Shown here: positions 12,875-16,580 of the stretch, one piece after another
Numbering within the stretch: the stretch's first letter is position 1
Layout: the number at the start of each line of letters is the position of its first letter
Source of the DNA: JBDKTH01 sp964558295
GTDB lineage: Bacteria > Planctomycetota > Planctomycetia > Pirellulales > Thermoguttaceae
Assembly (NCBI GenBank): GCA_964558295.1
Contig: CAZLDQ010000132.1
Location: forward strand, 1 to 16,580
Direction of reading: 5' to 3'
DNA: 16,580 nt
Translations under genes and position numbers: made by a program
Notes under the pieces: generated by a model
The model's input: the letters and a program-made list of their open reading frames with translations, nothing else
Databases searched by the model: none
Told to the model about the DNA's origin: nothing

Positions 12875-14086
12875 ATGAAATACGCGATTATTATCCCGGA
12901 CGGTTGTGCGGACGAGCCGCAGGAGGCACTTGGCGGGAAGACGCCACTGGAGGCCGCAAGTCTGCCGGCGATGGATGCCGTGGCGACAGCGGGCATCGTC
13001 GGCCGGGCGAACAATGTGCCCGAGTCGCTACCCGCCGGGTCCGACGTGGCCAACCTGAGTCTTTTGGGGTATAGTCCCCTGGAGCACTTCACGGGCCGAG
13101 CCCCCCTGGAGGCCGCTGCCCAGGGAATTGCCCTGGGGCCGGCAGACTGGGCTGTCCGATGCAATCTGGTGACGATCGAAGACCAGATGATGCGTGACTT
13201 CACGGCCGGGCACATCTCTAGCGAAGAAGCGGCCGCCTTGCTCCGCACGCTTCAAGAGAAAATCGGTTCCGAGCGGTTGCAGTTCTATCCGGGGGTAAGC
13301 TACCGGAATCTGCTGGTTTATCGTGGAGAGGGGCAGCCGCTCCCCTTTTCGAAGGATACAAGGACGACACCCCCTCACGATCTGACAGACAAGTCAGTTC
13401 AAGACGATTACCCCCGCGGCCCGGGAAGCGATTTGCTGAACCAATTGATGGCCGATAGTGTCTCGGTGTTTGCCGACCACCCGATCAACGTCACCCGGCG
13501 ACAGACGGGCAAAATGCCGGCCACGAATATCTGGCTCTGGGGTTTGGGCTGTGCCCCCAGACTCCCCTCGTTCGCCGAACGCTATGGCAAACGGGGAGCA
13601 ATGATCACGGCCGTAGACCTGCTGCGGGGCTTGGCCGAGTTGCTCGGCTGGCGTCGGATCGAGGTCCCTGGAGCGACGGGGTATACCGACACGGACTATG
13701 CGGCCAAAGGACGCTATGCAGTGGAAGCATTGAAAGAGGTGGACTTGGTGTGTGTTCATGTAGAAGCTACCGATGAAGCCTCGCATGAGGGGGATGTCAG
13801 TGCCAAGGTCAAGGCGCTGGAGGCAATCGACCGACATATTGTGGGGCCGGTCTACGAGGCCTTGCAAGGTTACGGCCAGTTCCGTATCCTGGTGTCTCCC
13901 GATCACCCCACGCCGTTGCGGACGAAAACCCACAGTCATGGGTATGTGCCCTGGGCCATGGCTGGCACGGGAATCGAGGCCGACGGCCTATGCCACTATG
14001 ACGATCCTACTGCCGCCCGATCGAGTCTGGTGTTTGAAGAAGGCTGGAAGTTGATGGGCCGTTTTTTGGGAGATGAGAAGGCCTGA
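12875..14086 (+). CDS. apgM: ApgM-family phosphotransferase, probable homoserine kinase
   Basis: The 403-residue protein belongs to the alkaline-phosphatase superfamily branch of cofactor-independent phosphoglycerate mutases (ApgM). Metal and catalytic motifs are visible: IIIPDGCADEP (Asp9), the serine motif AGSDVANLSLLGY (Ser56), HVEATDEASHEGD, VSPDHPTP, and THSHGYVPW. By sequence alone it would be called a 2,3-bisphosphoglycerate-independent phosphoglycerate mutase. However, a subgroup of this family is proposed to act as homoserine kinase in bacteria lacking ThrB and lies next to threonine genes. Here it sits between hom and lysC, so phosphorylation of homoserine is the better inference. 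The start is ATG at 12875, giving MKYAIIIPDG; longer in-frame starts run back into hom. The ribosome binding site is weak. Confidence 0.88.
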   Translation: MKYAIIIPDGCADEPQEALGGKTPLEAASLPAMDAVATAGIVGRANNVPESLPAGSDVANLSLLGYSPLEHFTGRAPLEAAAQGIALGPADWAVRCNLVTIEDQMMRDFTAGHISSEEAAALLRTLQEKIGSERLQFYPGVSYRNLLVYRGEGQPLPFSKDTRTTPPHDLTDKSVQDDYPRGPGSDLLNQLMADSVSVFADHPINVTRRQTGKMPATNIWLWGLGCAPRLPSFAERYGKRGAMITAVDLLRGLAELLGWRRIEVPGATGYTDTDYAAKGRYAVEALKEVDLVCVHVEATDEASHEGDVSAKVKALEAIDRHIVGPVYEALQGYGQFRILVSPDHPTPLRTKTHSHGYVPWAMAGTGIEADGLCHYDDPTAARSSLVFEEGWKLMGRFLGDEKA

Positions 14087-14263
14087 CCAGCCCCGAAGGA
14101 CTTGATCCGGTTGTGGCGTTACCGCCCTGCGGTGATTAGCTTCGCGATACGCGTTCTCTTATCCTGGCGTGCGGGATGTGCCCCGCCGCCGAGCGGTGGA
14201 CGGCGAGGTTCACCGGCTCGTTGATAATCCCTCGTTGAAACCTTTGTTTGAGTCTCCACTCCA

Positions 14264-16048
14264 ATGTCGATCATTGTGCAGAAGTTTGGTGGAACGAGTG
14301 TGGCCGATAGCCAGAAGATCCTGGCGGCAGCGCGAAAGGCCATTCGTGCGCAGAAAGAAGGCCATCAAGTGGTCACGGTCGTCAGTGCAATGGGCCACAG
14401 CACGGACATGCTCGTCGATCTGGCCAAACAAATCACGGACGAGCCGCCCGCCCGGGAAATGGACATGCTCCTGTCGACCGGCGAGCAGGTCAGCGTGGCG
14501 TTGATGGCGATGGCGATCCATTCGCTGGGCCACAAGGCGATCAGCATGACTGGCGCGCAGATGGGTATCAAGACTGACAGCACGCACACGAAGGCCCGCA
14601 TCCAGTCGATCGACGCCGAACGTCTGCGCCAAGCCTTGAACGACGGGTACATCGTAATCGCCGCCGGGTTCCAGGGAATCGATGACGCGTTCAACATCAC
14701 CACGCTTGGCCGTGGTGGCAGCGACACGACGGCTGTCGCCTTGGCCGCCGCCTTGCACGCGGATGCTTGCGAGATCTATACCGATGTCGACGGCGTCTAC
14801 ACGACCGATCCGCGGATCGTCCCCGAAGCCCGCAAGATGAAGCAGATCAGCTACGCCGAAATGCTCGAACTAGCCACGGCTGGCGCTGGCGTGATGCACA
14901 ATCGTTCGATCGAGTTCGCCAAGAAGTTCAATGTTCCGGTCCACGTACGCAGCAGTCTCAGCGATGGCCCGGGCACGATGATCATCGACGAACCGGAATC
15001 CGGCCTCCAGCCGGTCTGTGGCGCGGCGTTAATCAAGGATGAGGCCCGCGTCACGGTACTCGGCGTGCCCGACCGTCCGGGGGCGGCCAGCACGATCTTC
15101 TCCAAGATCGCCGCCAAGAACATCGGGATGGACATGATTATTCAAAACGTCGGCGCCAAAGGGCTGGCCGACATCTCCTTCACGGTGGTTCGCGGCGAAC
15201 TGCCGGCAACGCTACGCGCGGTGGAAGAGGCGGTCAAGGAACTCGGTGCGGAAGGCTTCGACTACGACGACGACGTCTCGAAGGTCTCGGTTGTCGGCCT
15301 CGGCATGGCGACCCAAACGGGCGTAGCCGACAAGATGTTCCGAGCGCTGGCGGAGAAGGGGATCAACATCCAGATGATCACCACCAGCGAGATCAAGATC
15401 TCGGCCCTGGTTGGCCGTCAGCACGCCCAGGAAGCGTTGCGTACGGTGCACGAGGTCTTCAGGCTGCACGAAGAACCGGCGCCGTCACCCCAGTGCTGCT
15501 GCAGCAAAGCCCTCGCCGCCAACGGAAACGGCAACAACCGTGGCGAGATCATCGCCCGGCTCCAAGGGATGGAAGACCTGATCATCGAGGACATCTCGCT
15601 GGATACCACCCAGGCCCGCGTGACCTTGATGAAAGTTCCCGACACCCCGGGATTGGCGGCTCAGGTCTTCGATGAGATCGCTGAACAGGGCATCGTCGTC
15701 GACATGATCGTGCAGAGCATGGGCCGAGGCGGATATGCGAACTTGAGCTTCACGGTTCCCCAGACCGACCTCAAGAAGGCCCTCGAGACGGCCTCCCGGC
15801 TGGCACAAGGATTTGGTTCGTCGGCTCCCGGGCACTGCCCAGCGGTAGCCAAGCTTTCCGTGACAGGCATTGGCATGCGAAGCCACACCGGAGTGGCCGC
15901 CCGGCTGTTCCAGTCGTTGGCCGCGGTGGGAATCAACGTCGATATGATCAACACCAGCGAAGTTCGCGTCAACGTTGTCGTCGAAGGGAGCCAAGGCCAG
16001 AAAGCACTGGAGACCTTGAAGAAGGAATTCGCCAGCCTGATGGTTTGA
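14264..16048 (+). CDS. lysC: aspartate kinase with four ACT domains
   Basis: LysC phosphorylates aspartate, the first step to lysine, threonine and methionine. Of 594 residues, 1-245 are the kinase, with KFGGTS (7-12), STGEQVS (71-77), TLGRGGSDTTA (148-157) and TDVDGVYTTDPR (173-184). Four ACT domains follow, in two pairs: about 262-335 and 340-402, then 451-520 and 529-592. Typical aspartate kinases have one pair (about 400-450 residues); four-ACT forms are known from cyanobacteria and occur in planctomycetes. ACT1 keeps the effector-site QNV, and ACT2 and ACT4 keep TSE. The linker between pairs has three consecutive cysteines (411-413) and an Asn/Gly-rich stretch. The ATG at 14264 lacks a clear ribosome binding site. 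The gene lies 177 bases after the ApgM-family gene and ends at a strong terminator. Confidence 0.96.
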   Translation: MSIIVQKFGGTSVADSQKILAAARKAIRAQKEGHQVVTVVSAMGHSTDMLVDLAKQITDEPPAREMDMLLSTGEQVSVALMAMAIHSLGHKAISMTGAQMGIKTDSTHTKARIQSIDAERLRQALNDGYIVIAAGFQGIDDAFNITTLGRGGSDTTAVALAAALHADACEIYTDVDGVYTTDPRIVPEARKMKQISYAEMLELATAGAGVMHNRSIEFAKKFNVPVHVRSSLSDGPGTMIIDEPESGLQPVCGAALIKDEARVTVLGVPDRPGAASTIFSKIAAKNIGMDMIIQNVGAKGLADISFTVVRGELPATLRAVEEAVKELGAEGFDYDDDVSKVSVVGLGMATQTGVADKMFRALAEKGINIQMITTSEIKISALVGRQHAQEALRTVHEVFRLHEEPAPSPQCCCSKALAANGNGNNRGEIIARLQGMEDLIIEDISLDTTQARVTLMKVPDTPGLAAQVFDEIAEQGIVVDMIVQSMGRGGYANLSFTVPQTDLKKALETASRLAQGFGSSAPGHCPAVAKLSVTGIGMRSHTGVAARLFQSLAAVGINVDMINTSEVRVNVVVEGSQGQKALETLKKEFASLMV

Positions 16049-16085
16049 AGAGACGACGCCCCAAGCGTCTTTACCCAATCCAAAG

Positions 16086-16117
16086 ACGAGCCGTACCTTG
16101 GTGCGGCTCGTTTTTTT
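16086..16117 (+). terminator. intrinsic terminator of the threonine cluster
   Basis: ACGAGCCGTAC (16086-16096) pairs with GTGCGGCTCGT (16101-16111) through one G-U pair, closing a CTTG tetraloop, and runs straight into seven T residues (16111-16117). It begins 38 bases after the lysC stop. It may also serve the convergent gene at 16196 in part, though the T-run on that side is short. Confidence 0.9.
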
Positions 16118-16195
16118 GTGATGCACATTCTCTGGCTGCATTCGGAAACGCAAGCGAGAGGCCTATTCTACAACCGGCCACGTTTCGAAGGCCCG

Positions 16196-16580
16196 TTACT
16201 CGCCCAGCACGTCGTTGAGGACTTCCTCGTTGACATAGATTGGCAGGATCGGCTGGCAGGTGACGGCCACGGCAATCGCATCCGAGGGTCGCGCATCGAT
16301 CTCGATCAGCTCGCCATTGTGCCGCACACGGAGCTTGGCGTAATAGGTATGATCTTTAAGCTCGCTGATCACCACATCCTGCAACTCGCCCCCCATATTT
16401 TCGATCACATTGCAGATTAAATCGTGCGTCAACGGCCGAGGCGACGGAAAGCCCTTCACGCGACGGTCGATACTCGTGGCCTCGAAGATGCCGATGAGGA
16501 TAGGAAACGTACGATTCCCATCGACCTCCTTCAGGTAGATCACCTGTTGGTCGTTGATCTCGCTGATGATGATCCGCGAC
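16196..16580 (-). CDS. bifunctional nuclease domain (DUF151/BFN) protein, 5' end missing
   Basis: The reading frame enters from the right edge on the reverse strand and ends with TAA at 16196. Its 127 visible residues begin SRIIISEINDQQVIYLKEVDG, matching the start of bifunctional-nuclease family proteins a few residues after their initiator. An internal GTG at 16543 is therefore not the start. The BFN domain signatures FPILIGIFEA, RPLTHDLICNVIENMGG and IDARPSDAIAVAV are all present. Members of the family have been reported with DNase and RNase activity, in plants linked to stress response; the bacterial role is unclear. It is convergent with lysC. Confidence 0.9.
   Translation of the reverse strand, partial: SRIIISEINDQQVIYLKEVDGNRTFPILIGIFEATSIDRRVKGFPSPRPLTHDLICNVIENMGGELQDVVISELKDHTYYAKLRVRHNGELIEIDARPSDAIAVAVTCQPILPIYVNEEVLNDVLGE

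Noticed and set aside
14087..14263. Possible lysine riboswitch or attenuator in front of lysC
   Set aside because: The 177-base gap has a few short stems (for example 14191-14219) but no lysine-riboswitch signature and no T-run terminator.
16196..16543. Bifunctional-nuclease gene starting at the GTG at 16543
   Set aside because: The frame continues upstream to the window edge with conserved family residues (RIIISEINDQQ), so the GTG codes for an internal valine.

Overview
The window looks like chromosomal core-gene DNA from a planctomycete, probably of the Pirellula/Thermogutta type. This is inferred from gene content and protein style only: a TrmL close to the planctomycete form, two divergent GroEL paralogues around one groES, an aspartate kinase with four ACT domains, a bifunctional-nuclease (DUF151) protein, a secreted proline-rich protein, and moderately GC-rich DNA. 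I see no rRNA, tRNA, CRISPR array, insertion sequence or phage gene.

Layout. 1-62 (-): 5' end of an unidentified gene. 290-1851 (+): trmL, a secreted proline-rich protein, and a divergent P-II protein. 1914-3209 (-): a multi-pass membrane protein behind its own sigma70-like promoter. 3374-9873 (-): a chaperone block, in transcription order groEL2, groES, groEL1, dnaJ, grpE, fmdB-family gene, yacG. 10226-11284 (-): an M42 aminopeptidase. 11530-16048 (+): homoserine dehydrogenase, an ApgM-family protein and aspartate kinase, closed by a strong intrinsic terminator. 16196-16580 (-): a bifunctional nuclease, cut by the window edge.

How the genes work together. The chaperone block supplies a complete Hsp60/Hsp10 machine plus the DnaK co-chaperones DnaJ and GrpE; dnaK itself is not here. 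The 352-base gap upstream of groEL2 carries an exact sigma54 (-24/-12) promoter match, a long inverted repeat at enhancer-like distance upstream, and a leader able to form several hairpins. No CIRCE element is visible. The three genes on the right form a threonine-pathway cluster: LysC makes aspartyl phosphate, Hom makes homoserine, and the ApgM-family protein between them is, by context, more likely a homoserine kinase than a glycolytic mutase.

Most notable for follow-up: the sigma54 promoter on the chaperonin genes, the probable non-orthologous homoserine kinase, a P-II protein lacking several ATP-phosphate-binding arginines, the divergent tail-less GroEL1, and several sizeable intergenic palindromes.
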